Shown here: one piece after another, positions 22,501-32,449 of the stretch
Layout of the letters: each line of letters starts with the position of its first letter
Numbering within the stretch: position 1 is the stretch's first letter
Assembly (NCBI GenBank): GCA_030704615.1
Contig: CM060734.1
Coordinates: 38,518,042 to 38,582,041 of the forward strand
Direction: 5' to 3'
DNA: 64,000 bases
Source of the DNA: Takakia lepidozioides
Taxonomy: Eukaryota; Streptophyta; Takakiopsida; Takakiales; Takakiaceae
Notes under the pieces: model-generated
The model's input: the letters and a program-made list of their open reading frames with translations, nothing else
What the model was told of the DNA's origin: nothing
The model's database searches: none
Translations under genes and position numbers: made by a program

Positions 22501-23943
22501 CTATGCTAGTGTGCAGCATTTTCTTCACCATCTGCATAGTTGCTGAAAAAATTCCTTATCCGTGTACTTTCTTATCCCCAGATCTGCACCCAGGTGGCTC
22601 TGGTTGAACAGTCGATGGTGGACAATAAGAGGCAAGCAGAGCTTGAACTTGAAGCCAAGCAGGCTAATCTGACGAAGCGTCTACAGGAGATCTCACAGCG
22701 TAACCATCAGGTTGAGGAGATTTCCCTGTTACTTTAGTCTACTAAGAGGTGACAAATCAGTTTTGCAAGGACTGGTGTAAAACGGTCTCACGTTTGCTTT
22801 GTATATGTGCAGGAAATAACTGGTATGAAAAGAAAGTATGAAGCTGAAAAGAGGGAGGCTGTATCAACAGAAGTCAAAGCAGCCCAGCAGGTGACCAAGG
22901 AGGCTTTGAAGGAGAAGCAGAGGCTTGAGGATGTGATACAGGACCTACAGAAGAAAATACAAGTAAGCGATTGATTCCCTCCCATCTGCATGCTCACTGT
23001 TTGTACCTTTTTTTGAAGTAGGTTTATATGCTGCATTTCTAAGGAAACATCCGCGGACGTTATAAAGCACCATTTCATTTCATTTATCGCACATTATAAA
23101 GTACCATACCATTTCATTTCATTTCATTTATCCCAGCATGGCACGTGTTGACTGTGGTAGAAGCTAACATGCTGGAAGTCAAGCAGCAGGTTGAGCTTCA
23201 ACCTGAAGTGAAGCAGGCAGAATTTCATACTTATCTAGAAGAGATTTTACAGTAGGGCAAGCAGGTAACTAGCATAAATACACTCTACGGAAAAGTGAAG
23301 TAGTGAGAAAGTAGGGGGTGAAGTTCTTCTAGATCTAGCCAATGTCTTTGTTATCCTAGCTCAAGACAATTTTGAGGGTGATGCTTGCAGAGACCTAGTC
23401 TCCGTCCTGCTGACATGCCCATGTGTTTCCTACATATGCTAGTCAGAGAGCTACATCCTGCCCCTTCCACTCTTTGTGTGACAGGCAGTGCAACCACAGC
23501 TACTTGCCACATCTGTGTTCTGAGCATTGTTCGTGTAGGATGTCAATGACAAGATTATACTCACACCGTCATTTTCTATTTTGGAAATACCTTAAGTTTA
23601 GTAAAAGTTTCTGTGGCAGGTTACACAGTTTTCCCAGCACAAAGTTGCAGTTAATTATGATGGAAGGAAGACTCGGGCAAGAAAGGAGCGGCATACAGTT
23701 ATCGAGCAACAGGCTCAACCTGAAGTAAGGTCAAACAGGGGAAAAGGGCATGCCCGTAAGAAGGCGAGGCTGACTGAAGACATTTATCTGGTAAGTTACA
23801 GCTTGTTATGGCCTAAGAACTCTTGCAATAATCACTCTGGAGCCTTCACATAGCAACCATCAGTTTTTCATGTCTTTTGGGTTCAGCAGGAAAAGTACCC
23901 TGAGGCTACAAGTCCACGAAAAATGAAACATGAAGCCCATTAG
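16591..23943 (+). CDS. ZYP1: synaptonemal-complex transverse-filament protein, ZYP1 homologue with expanded rod
   Basis: ZYP1 bridges paired meiotic chromosome axes as a long coiled coil. Proximal exons in phase: 16591-16813, 17027-17076, 17217-17424, 17598-17723, 17821-17919, 18122-18603 (396 codons). Family anchors are QLRLTAEKMMQDQA, LESKLQKANNEK and VCDQLTETLQHMEIQLQ, which align with the N-terminal part of known plant ZYP1. Exon 6 carries a 28-codon (four-heptad) internal duplication (from 18304 and 18388). Then come three 129-nt A exons (18706-18834, 19048-19176, 19388-19516) and six A+B pairs: 19772-19900/20033-20185, 20263-20391/20523-20675, 20767-20895/21089-21241, 21375-21503/21692-21844, 21976-22104/22297-22449, 22582-22710/22813-22962. 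The basic tail is in exons 23620-23790 and 23890-23943 (stop). All are phase 0. If all are used, the product is about 1160 aa, versus about 870 in flowering plants. Which exons are really spliced in is unknown. Confidence 0.8.
18706..19675 (+). repeat. three ~340-bp tandem units in ZYP1 with A exons and degenerate B exons
   Basis: Units start at 18706, 19048 and 19388 (spacing 342 and 340 bp). Each has an intact 43-codon A exon (NSTELAVMARNMLEAKDQFE...). The first two are followed only by a short B-like end; an in-frame 30-nt micro-exon can be drawn at 18914-18943 (ILNLKEHNSK) and 19255-19284 (IQNLKEQNGK). The third has a longer B-like segment, 19587-19675 (VKLANQINEALKDRQ...), whose simplest phases do not fit its neighbours and which appears to have lost one base before its donor. 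These units look older or more decayed than the downstream pairs. Confidence 0.7.
19772..22962 (+). repeat. six tandem A+B exon pairs in ZYP1
   Basis: Six consecutive exon pairs each encode a 43-residue A block (…DSKRQAELELEAKQANLTKHL…) and a 51-residue B block (EITDMRRKYEAEKREAISTE…; 50 in the last). The first two pairs form one subfamily (ILAELDAVQSDKLEAKRLFE) with 491-bp spacing. The last four form another (ICTQLALVEQTMVDSKRQ) with spacing of 608, 601 and 606 bp, including highly similar introns. All exons are phase 0 at both ends, so gain or loss of a pair keeps the frame. High intron identity points to recent unequal crossing-over. Confidence 0.88.
23045..23135 (+). mobile_element. two tandem LINE 3' tails
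   Basis: CGCGGACGTTATAAAGCACCATTTCATTTCATTT at about 23052-23085 repeats the 3' end of the intron LINE at 12220-12245, and a second, variant tail (ATTATAAAGTACCATACC then four ATTTC-type units) follows at 23092-23131. They abut a decayed A exon, so a LINE insertion probably destroyed that exon's acceptor or first bases. Confidence 0.6.
23136..23267 (+). pseudogene. decayed seventh A exon of ZYP1
   Basis: The sequence aligns with the A exon (VEANMLEVKQQVELQPEVKQ, LEEILQ) but has an in-frame TAG where other copies read SQ(H/R)NHE. Its 5' end is fused to a LINE tail. Skipping it joins 22962 directly to 23620 in phase 0, so the gene can stay open without it. Confidence 0.6.
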
Positions 23944-26172
23944 CAATTTGAGACCTCAATTTCTGCTGTCCATGCTGATCACACAGTGACTCTTGTCTTC
24001 CTTGTTCAATGAGTTGACAAACAAATATGCCTTCTTTATTATTTCACCTATCAAACTCTCTGGCCCAGATAAAATGTGGTTGTATGATATAGTCCATACC
24101 CACGTAGTTGTTGTCCAATTGTTCCCTGATCTCCTCTTTATATTTGGCAGCAAGAGGCGAGTAATTGCCCACCTGTGGCAGCTCTTGGGAAATTCGTACC
24201 TGTGGATGCATTTGGAATCGCTGATGACCCCTACAATTTCTGATTTATGTCATTTCCAGTTCTCTGTTCCATTGTTCCTTTATCATTCATGCCCAAACAC
24301 AACTGGTAGCCGCTAGCTTCGGACAAATACAGTAGCTTTGTTGACGATGTAGGCTATATTTTGGTCATGCCTCAAAACCCTCGTGAGATGAATTGGTTGT
24401 AATATTACGTATTATAATAATTTTCTGGTGCTATTGTCTCCCTTGTGCTTGAATTCAAAAAGGGTGCAAGGTAGGAAGGTTCCCAGGCATTTCAAATGGA
24501 GCTATAAGCATTAGTTGTCAATACCAGTGGGACTCTTCAGTGGGAGTCCATGGGAATGACTTGAAGCGGTTTCTATGGTCCAAGACCAGGATTACAAGCG
24601 AGGAGGATGCCCCGGGCATAGTGGTCTTCAAGTGATCAGAGTAATAGGTCATGATCAATGAATGCTACATTTCGCATGCCTAGCTTCGCAACTGGGCCTA
24701 TTTGAACAAGGTAAAGGTTGCAGAAGTAGGTTAAAATATGGGAGCAAGATTGTGCTTGAGCCAATTTATTTCATCTCGTCACACGTGAAAGACGGGGCAG
24801 CTGCAGTGGATGGACTGTGTATTTGACTGAGGTACAGATTAGAACTGATAGGTCCTTGACTTGAAAAGAACTGAAGAGCTGTCAACAGCTTCACTAGTTC
24901 GATGCCAGTGCAGAGGATTAGAAAAATAACAAAATTCAAATGAAATCTGATACAATTGAAGGTCAGCACAGTGTACCTGTCCAGAAAGTGGAACTTGCTT
25001 CTGTTAGAACTTTCCATTCGCCACTACACAAATGCCTCTGGATTTTTCCTTGGTCATGCTGTCAATACTAGTGCAATTCTCAAAGTCCCGCACTTGTCCA
25101 GACCCATGCTTTTCCCCTGACAAAGAAGACCTCCAGGGAGGTAGTCTCGCCGCCACAGACTAACCCTTTTGTCCAGCCTCACAAGGTAAGAGTCTTTTCA
25201 GAAATGAAAGCAGATTGCAAATGCAGTGCCTAGGAACGTGGGCCTACATCTGTGAGGTCTTCAATACATGCTCTGGCTCTTAGTTTTTTTCTGAAGTTTT
25301 TTTGTTGCTGTTGCAGTGCAACAGGTTTTGTGCTAGTAAAATATAAAACTATATCCACTGAAACTCTACTTGCATGAAGCAGATTAAAGAGCGCCACTGA
25401 CTGTACATCTTACAGTAATTGCAGATCTCCAGTTCATGTTCCAACCATATAACAGTCCGCTTGTAAGTTGTAAAACTGATGTAAATGTCATGGTTGGAGC
25501 AGTCTGTTTATTTACCCGCCCACAATGTGATCCGTTGTCAGCCTAATGTGGATTAGTTTGAAGATCTGCAATGCATTTCTCCAGTTACGTAACAGTACAC
25601 AGTTCATGGCGGATCGCCGGTTACTTCCGTCTCAAAATGACATACATGCCAAAGTTGAAGAAGTTTCTATCAGATTTATGAATCCGTTAACTAATTCCAT
25701 GACAAAAACGCTCCATTTGAAGCATGAATTTCAAAGTGCTTGCACCCCTGCAATCTTGGTTCGACCTTTGTTGGAGCAACGGAAACCAACTCTACAGGAC
25801 AAGGGCCAGGGACTCCAGCAGCTCAAACAGCAACGAACGGCATGGCCTTGAAGACATAATAGTCTTAGCAGATGCAACAATCAACCCTCATGCATTCCAC
25901 TTTTAAGTCCACAAGAATTCCCCAAATGCACTCATAAACAATGGATGACAGACACCGCTCTTAACCAAACCATTACTGTATCAACAAATCCTTGTAGTTA
26001 CATCACTCATAAGTGTACGGGTATGTAGTCTACAAAGCGTAGCGGTGATTTTTGAAGCCATTAGCTACACAAAGCTCTACAAAAGCACAAAAACATGGCA
26101 TTGTCATTTCGAAACTTCTCTTGATGTTTGGTCGACATGGCGTTCCACAAGTACCCGGAGTGATGCCAAAAC
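23944..26172. other. intergenic, no gene recognised
   Basis: About 2.2 kb without a supported gene. Short open frames on both strands (for example 23956-24153 minus and 25546-25851 plus) show no family signature. Part of this is probably the 3' UTR of ZYP1 and, next to 26172, that of the leftward peroxiredoxin gene. Confidence 0.45.
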
Positions 26173-26838
26173 TCAAACATTTGGCTGCGGAGTAAGGCGG
26201 ATGTAACCCTTGCCAGATGGCACCGACACGCTCTCAAATCCCTTCGGAAACTTCGCCTTGGCAGCCTCATCAGAGAGTGAAGGAACTACCATGCACTTGT
26301 CACCTTGATTCCAGTTGACCGGGGTAGCAACACTGTAATTGGCCGTGAGCTGAAGCGAATCAATAACCCTCAGTACCTCATGGAAATTGCGGCCCGTGGT
26401 AGCAGGGTACAGAATGGACAGCTTGAGTTTCTTGTCTGGGCCAAACACATACACAGCCCTTGCCGTTAATGGGATTCCAGCAGCATCTTGTTCATCGGGG
26501 TCAAGCATTCCGAACTTGACAGCCAGCTCGCGCTTCGGATCTGCAAGGATGGGGTAACCGATTGTAGCACCAGGTGTGTAACTTTCTATATCAGCAATCC
26601 ATCCCTTGTGTGACTCCACATCATTGCAGCTAAGCGCGATCACCTTTACCCCCCGCTTCTCAAACTCTGGCAAGAACTTGCCCACTGCTCCGAGCTCCGT
26701 GGTGCAAACCGGCGTGAAATCGTTGGGATGTGAGAAGAGAATGGCCCAGGATCCTTCAATGTACTTGTGAAAATTGATCGGCCCGTGCGTCGATTCGGCA
26801 GTGAAGTCCGGCACGGTGTCTCCCAGCTTGAGCGCCAT
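26173..26838 (-). CDS. PER1: 1-Cys peroxiredoxin (PER1/Prx6 type)
   Basis: A single open frame of 221 aa from the ATG at 26838. The enzyme reduces peroxides; in plants it is linked with dormancy and desiccation tolerance and is nuclear/cytosolic. The peroxidatic site HPNDFTPVCTTELG places the catalytic Cys at residue 45 with the conserved Thr42 and Pro38. No resolving Cys at the 2-Cys position is seen; other cysteines occur in SCNDVES and DKCMVV. The Prx6 C-terminal extension (VATPVNWNQGDKCMVVPSLS … YIRLTPQPNV) is complete and the length is normal. The frame extends 9 nt upstream of the ATG with no better start. The gene is intronless, unlike every other complete host gene in the window, so an origin as a retrocopy is possible although the frame is intact. 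Confidence 0.95.
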   Translation of the reverse strand: MALKLGDTVPDFTAESTHGPINFHKYIEGSWAILFSHPNDFTPVCTTELGAVGKFLPEFEKRGVKVIALSCNDVESHKGWIADIESYTPGATIGYPILADPKRELAVKFGMLDPDEQDAAGIPLTARAVYVFGPDKKLKLSILYPATTGRNFHEVLRVIDSLQLTANYSVATPVNWNQGDKCMVVPSLSDEAAKAKFPKGFESVSVPSGKGYIRLTPQPNV

Positions 26839-27019
26839 CGCAACCACTCAATTCTGTTCCTCCTGCCTCTCAAGACGAGCTATGCTATGGATCGCCTGCC
26901 CTCTTTGCAACTATGTGATCTGCCTCTGCCTTCGTCTCTCTCGATGCACTATGACCTCACGATGAAAGCACGGGCCGCTTTGGTCCTTATGAGGAGCTTT
27001 CGAGGAATGCTCGCGGCCT

Positions 27020-27026
27020 ACGTGTC
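27020..27026 (+). promoter_or_regulatory. ABRE-like ACGTGTC upstream of PER1
   Basis: ACGTGTC matches the abscisic-acid response core ACGTG(G/T)C. It lies about 180 bases upstream of the peroxiredoxin ATG. ABA and desiccation control is known for this family in several plants; function here is inferred. Confidence 0.4.
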
Positions 27027-27400
27027 TACGTTTCACCCGTTGAATCCCTAACATCCGACGATCCATAGAAAATATTGAATGTAGTCAACAGAAACATATA
27101 AAAATGGACTGAAATAAAAAAATTCGTCGGTGATCATTATCCACATGACTCCCACTACGGTAGTCTGATTTCTATTTTTATTTTTATTTATTTTTAGAAG
27201 GAGAAAGAGACCGAAATTGCTTTTCAAAGAGATATATATATGTACTAGAGAACGCGCCCCCTAGGGTGCATTCTGGCACCTAGTTCGTCCCTAGGTCTCG
27301 GCTGGCGCAATCCCTGGCGTAAAGTAATTTTGGGGGCAGATTATGAGGCCTGTGATTGGCTAGCCTGAGCCGCTGAAAGTCAAACTGCCGACTATGAATG

Positions 27401-27518
27401 CATAACCGAGGTTTGGAGGCAATTTGCCTATGTGGCAGCATTTAATTTGTCCTGGACAGGCTTGTCACCCGCCATAGCTCACCACCGCAAGCCAATACGT
27501 CCAGAAACCTCGGTTATG
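27401..27518. repeat. perfect 14-bp inverted repeat
   Basis: CATAACCGAGGTTT at 27401-27414 is exactly repeated in inverse orientation at 27505-27518. The outer flanks (CCCCTAGGGTGCA, CCCCTAGCTCCAGGGTG) also look partly related. It might be a small MITE next to the second hAT-like element; no target duplication was found. Confidence 0.45.
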
Positions 27519-27557
27519 TCCCCTAGCTCCAGGGTGTAGCCCGAGCAAGGTAGTAAC

Positions 27558-29500
27558 CAATGTTGGGGTATATTGATTATTACCCTGATATAGCCACCGG
27601 GTATATCAGGGTATATTGATATATATATATATACCCTGGTGTGGCAAGTTTAGGTACTTGCATGTATACCCTTATATTAGGGTATATTTCTAGGATATAC
27701 CCTTATCCTTATATTTACCCTCCATCAAAGACGTCCAATATACCCTACTTTTCTGAAGGGTATATGTTAAAGTGAAGGGTATATCTAATCATGGCATATA
27801 AGGGTTAGGAATTAGGATATAATTGAGGCGACTTTAATAAATGTAGCTATGCTAAGAGCCACGAAATCACTTCTTCTCGATTTCGTAATCTAGTGTTCTC
27901 TATTTCTTGTTTATGTCGTTTATGTCGACGAATTTCTTCAGTTCACGAGTATGGATAAAGAGCGAGTATGTCATCGGCAATACCATTCGTGGGCAGCAAA
28001 TGGATGGCCACTTTCTTGACGTAGAGGAAACCCTGATATCGATAAACCTTATAGGTAGGGATTTTTTGGGGACATTAGACTAGTGCCCTACAACCTTTAT
28101 GTGCTAGGTCTTCTTTCTTTTTGTTTTGTTATTAGGGAGCCTTAAGCTATAAGAAAGCTCCAATCACAGCTAAAAAAAATGGTACGTATCTATCATTCCT
28201 AAAATGTCATATAACCCAAAGAAAATCTCTTCAAATCTCATATATACCTATATATGTATTTAATTAATTAATTGATAAAAGGTCTGAGGTGGATCTGAAA
28301 ATATAATGATGAGGAAAAAATAACCTCACATGACAGGCCATGGAGGCTGAGAAAGGGGACACTGTCCCGTAACCTTTTTTTCTTTTTTTTTGGTTGGTGA
28401 ACAAGGACAGTGGCCCTAGGTAGACGTATTGGAGGGAAAAAAATTAAAACCCTCGAGTAAACCATGAGGCACACACACCGATGTCAGTGAATGAAGAACC
28501 ATACTACTCCCTCCGGAGTAATTTCGGTCAAGCTACATTGGGTAGCTCAAGCCTAACTCACTAGTATTGCCTCAATAATTGCTAGATAACCTTGTGCTCT
28601 GAAGCCTCGGCTCCTGCATCGCAGGAAGGTGATTGCTAGTAAAATACAGGTATTCATCAGCGAAAATGGAGCCTGGATGGCTTGACGGCGTCCTTGATAT
28701 GTTTCCAATTCAATTGCAGAGGTGAGGTTGCACCAGCGAGGCGGAGGCTGCTTGTTCCATTCATATTGGTCCACTAAAGTGCTGGTGCAGATGATGCCTC
28801 CATGTGCCCAGGTAGATACACAGGCGTGGTGCAATTGACCTGCATTCCAAGGGGCTTGTAGAATAGCAGCACGGAGTTTGATCCATGTTTTTCTCGCTTC
28901 TATTAGAAGGTCGTAATAGATAGCTGATAATAGTGTGGAGATAGAGCAGGTTGTCCCAGAGAATGTTCTCTTGCATCGTTAAATATGCTTTAGTGTTGCA
29001 CATTGAAGGGTGTCTAGATCTGGGCAATCCCTTGCTTTCTGCTTTGTTGATTGAACGTTGTTCAACAGAATGGGGTTCAAGGGTTGAGTATCCCAGGAAT
29101 GGTAGAATTATATTTTTTGAATCTCAAACCTCCTTCCTCTTGCATTGGGAATTAAACCCAAGTATTATGCAATATATCTCATCAATTTTCTCTTTTACCA
29201 TAGATTGTTTCTTTTGTTTTGTATTGGAAAACATCGTAATTTTAAATAACCATTAAATTATAAATTAATTGAAATAACTATCCATACCCGGAAACTATTC
29301 ATACCCTCAAGGTATATTTTGGCATATATATCTTTACCCGGAGGTTATATAGAAACTGAAAAGTTAATTTACCCATATCCAGAGGGTAAATAAAGTCTCG
29401 AGATTTCAATTTATCCATACCCGGAGGGTAAATGATTTGACAAAAATAATTTACTTATACCCTAATGGTATGTTGAAATAAATATGCCCGCCCAACACTG
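27558..29500. mobile_element. second hAT-like element, 1943 bp
   Basis: The left end CAATGTTGGGGTATAT and right end ATGCCCGCCCAACACTG are inverted relatives of those of the element at 15077. The flanks are a perfect 8-bp duplication GTAGTAAC (27550-27557 and 29501-29508). Both ends contain the same TACCC…GGGTA palindrome arrays. The longer interior (about 28300-29200) has broken minus-strand frames (28553-28834, 28761-29027) that may come from a nested LINE; no transposase motif is visible. Confidence 0.82.
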
Positions 29501-29950
29501 GTAGTAACAGCCTGAGTTGATAACGCTAATGAGTCACCTCTATTTGGATAGGCTACTTATCTGTGATAGGATTCAAGGGTGGCAACGCAATCCTCAAACG
29601 GCTCTTTCAATTGAATTTGTTGGATCTTGAGAATATGACAAGAGGAAGGGGACAATATATGAAGCGAGGCAATTTGTTTGTTTGTTTTGTTTGTTTTGTC
29701 GCATTGAGATGTCCCAAACCGCGGCCCAGTTAGATGGGCCTCGACCTATGACACGCACATGGGAGACGTACTTGGATACATAGGAGATTGCACTTGGGCT
29801 TAGATGACATTGGACACTTGGTCCTCTACACGAAAGATGCACTTGGATACATAGAAGATTGCGCTTGGGTTTAGATGGGCCTCAACAAAGGAGACGAACA
29901 TGGGAGACGTCCTTGGATGCATAGAAAATTGTACTTGGTTTTATTATATA

Positions 29951-30116
29951 TCAATTCTTCACACATGGGCCAACGGCATAGGCTACACTAGAGGTTGCAC
30001 TTGGGCCTCGACATAGGAGACGCACTGGGTCTTAGATTTCAATTCTTCACACATGGGCCAACGGCACAGGCCACCCTAGAGGTCACACTTGGGCCTCGAC
30101 ATAGGAGACGCATTGG
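29951..30116. repeat. tandem duplication, unit 88 bp
   Basis: TCAATTCTTCACACATGGGC…GGAGACGCA(C/T)TGG occurs at 29951-30038 and again from 30039. Shorter related phrases (CACTTGGATACATAG, GGAGACG) recur irregularly back to about 29730. Confidence 0.7.
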
Positions 30117-30910
30117 AATACATATGGAACGCAATGATCGCAAGATTTGCCCAACAGGGTCACGGGATGGAGGCTTTGGATACCTATGACCACATCTTAT
30201 CAAACATTGCCTTTGCATCTTCGATGGACCCACATTTGGCATACATGTCCACGAGGGTATTGTTCAGAATCACATATGGTACAATTCCAGTTTTGGCGAT
30301 GCCACCATGCACCTCTTTGCCCTTTTCCAGGGCTGCCAGGCTTGCACAAGCATTGCAAACGCACACAAACATGATGTGGTTGTCTTCCCCCATCAATTGC
30401 TCATACGTCTCCATGGCCTCCATCCCGCGCCCCTGCTATGCATATCTTGCAAGCATCGCGTTCCATGACACCACATCTCATTCAGCCATAGTGTTGAACA
30501 CTCCTTTCGCATCCTCAATGCTCCCACATTTGGCATAAATGGCCACCAGGGCGGAGTTCAGAATGAGTACAGTTCCAGCTTTGACAATGTCACCATGGAC
30601 CTCTTTGCCCTTTTCCATGGCATCCTCGAGAAGTTGATTGATGATATAATATTACTAGAGGGAGGTGCATGAGGTAGGGACTTACCAATCTCTCACCAAC
30701 CGCTTGCTTTCCACCACGACACCACATCTCGTTCAGCCATAGTGTTGAAAACTCCCTTCGCATCCTTAATGCACCCACATTAATTTGGCATACATGTCCA
30801 CCAGGGCAGTGTTCAGAATGACATCTGGTACAATTCCAGCTTTGACGATGTCACCATGGACCTCTTTTCCCTTTTGCAGGGCTCCTAGGCTTGCACACGC
30901 ATTGTAAACA
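30110..30910 (-). pseudogene. PPR protein pseudogene pieces
   Basis: On the minus strand 30423-30184 encodes typical plant PPR repeats (NACASLAALEKGKEVHG, LVDMYAKCGSIEDAKAMFDKM). 30560-30424 continues upstream with a broken frame (WNAMLARYA then stop). A second related copy lies at 30720-30910 (KGKEVHG, LVDMYAK) with stops. A 75-base piece at 30114-30188 encodes WNAMIARFAQQGHGMEAL on the plus strand, i.e. inverted relative to its neighbour. PPR proteins bind organellar RNA; these pieces cannot make a full protein. Confidence 0.75.
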
Positions 30911-31640
30911 CCAACAAAAACATTATCATTGTGAATTTTTTAAGCTGCCCGGAGAAAAACCTGAATTTTGAAGATCTTTTTGCAAATATGCTCTAATAGT
31001 GCTTTCTTTCTTTCTTCAGCCACGTCATCATCGTCATTTTATAAGCTGCCCAAAAATTAAAACTGAATTTTGAAATTTTGTTTTGCGAATTTGCTGTAGT
31101 ATCTCTTTGTTCATTTCTTTTGTTACTTCACACATTCAATGTAAGTGTTCTCCCCCCTCCTCAAGGGCCGGAAGGGTGGGCTGTCACTCCAAGGTTTCCT
31201 TTTGAAGAAAAATAAAAATAAAAATAAAAAATGTAAGTGTTACAACACTTTTGGATATTAATTATGATGAAACAAGGGGTGCCCAATTTTTGAAACCCTC
31301 ACAAAAATTTCAATTCTTTGGTTTTGTGGTGAGCACATTACAATTTACTAATATATTACGATAATGTATATCTATCATAAATTTGAATAATAATAGCTAA
31401 TGAAATGTCAAAAATCTTATCGTTGAATTTTTGTCCCTTGTCCATAGATCTATTAATTTATTACTAAAATACGCATCAACCAAACTCTATGATAGATATT
31501 ATGTACATCTATTGTCTGTACATCTATTTAGTCTCTATGTTTAAAAATTTTAAATTTACTTGTTAAGATTTTGATTTAATTATTTTTTGTAAAACCCACC
31601 TTTTATAGGAGCCGTACCTATAAAATGAAGTGGTTCTTAA
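30911..31640. other. AT-rich region without a gene
   Basis: No coding signal. Simple A/T-rich and AAAAT-type tracts (about 31210-31235) and a T-rich stretch dominate. Confidence 0.5.
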
Positions 31641-31861
31641 TTACGTCAGATCTAACCCTGAAGGAGCCTGAATCCCACAAAATACCATCAGATTTGTACC
31701 TCAGTTGGATAGAGGGTTGCATGACATCTTGTGGCTCAGTGTTCAACATGGTATGGTTCCGTGGCCTTGGTTCATAAATGACAGGTGGTTACTCCTTGTT
31801 TCTGCTTGTTTCCCTTTTAAGGAAAAAAAACATAAACACCCGCTCACAAAATTTCCATTAA

Positions 31862-32449
31862 ATGAATGATTCCATGTTTGTTGATGATACCTTTCTGCTC
31901 CTAGATGCCACCCCCACAACTCTAGCAGTGGCTGAACAAACTCTTGCGCAATTTTGTGCCATGTTTAGGTTTAGAGTAAAACTGGTCCAAAACAAAAGTG
32001 ATACTTGTGGGAGACTCCTCCAAATCCACCATTGGAGTGACCCCCTCTTGGGGGAGCAACTTTGGATTGGAGTGAGCCTACAACTCTGTTGGGGCACATC
32101 TTTGGCAAGGATCTCACCGACGATCAAAGGATGGGACCCATCATTGCTAGGCTGAAACAAAGTTTGGCATATTGGGGCTCCCGCTTCCTATCTCTTACAG
32201 GTAGAGTGCTCACAACGAACCAAATTCTAGAAGCAGGGATTTGGTTCTTTGCTTCAATTCAGACTTTATCAATGAGGCAAAGAGATGTGTGAGAAACTTC
32301 ATCTGGGGAGCAAATAGCACCACCCAAAACATACAACCCTAGGTCTCTTGGAGGCAGATCTGCCAACCAAAAAAGAAAGGGGGTTTAGGAATATTAGACC
32401 CCGAAATGCAAATCCAGGCGCTCTTGGGGAAATGGCTGCCTAGTGGAAG
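31862..32449 (+). pseudogene. LINE reverse transcriptase remnant, 5' part (split by a chromovirus)
   Basis: MNDSMFVDDTFLLLDA carries the (F)xDDT catalytic motif of LINE reverse transcriptase. Downstream in other frames are LGHIFGKDLTDDQRMGP, ARLKQSLAYWGSRFLSLTGR, and NFIWGANST / GGLGILDPEMQIQALLGKWL, in the correct order for plant LINEs but with frameshifts and stops. The segment stops at the left LTR of the Ty3 element and resumes at 39421. Confidence 0.8.

Noticed and set aside
18706-22962. CRISPR-like array because of regular repeats
   Set aside because: Repeats are coding exons and introns of hundreds of bases in a eukaryotic gene.
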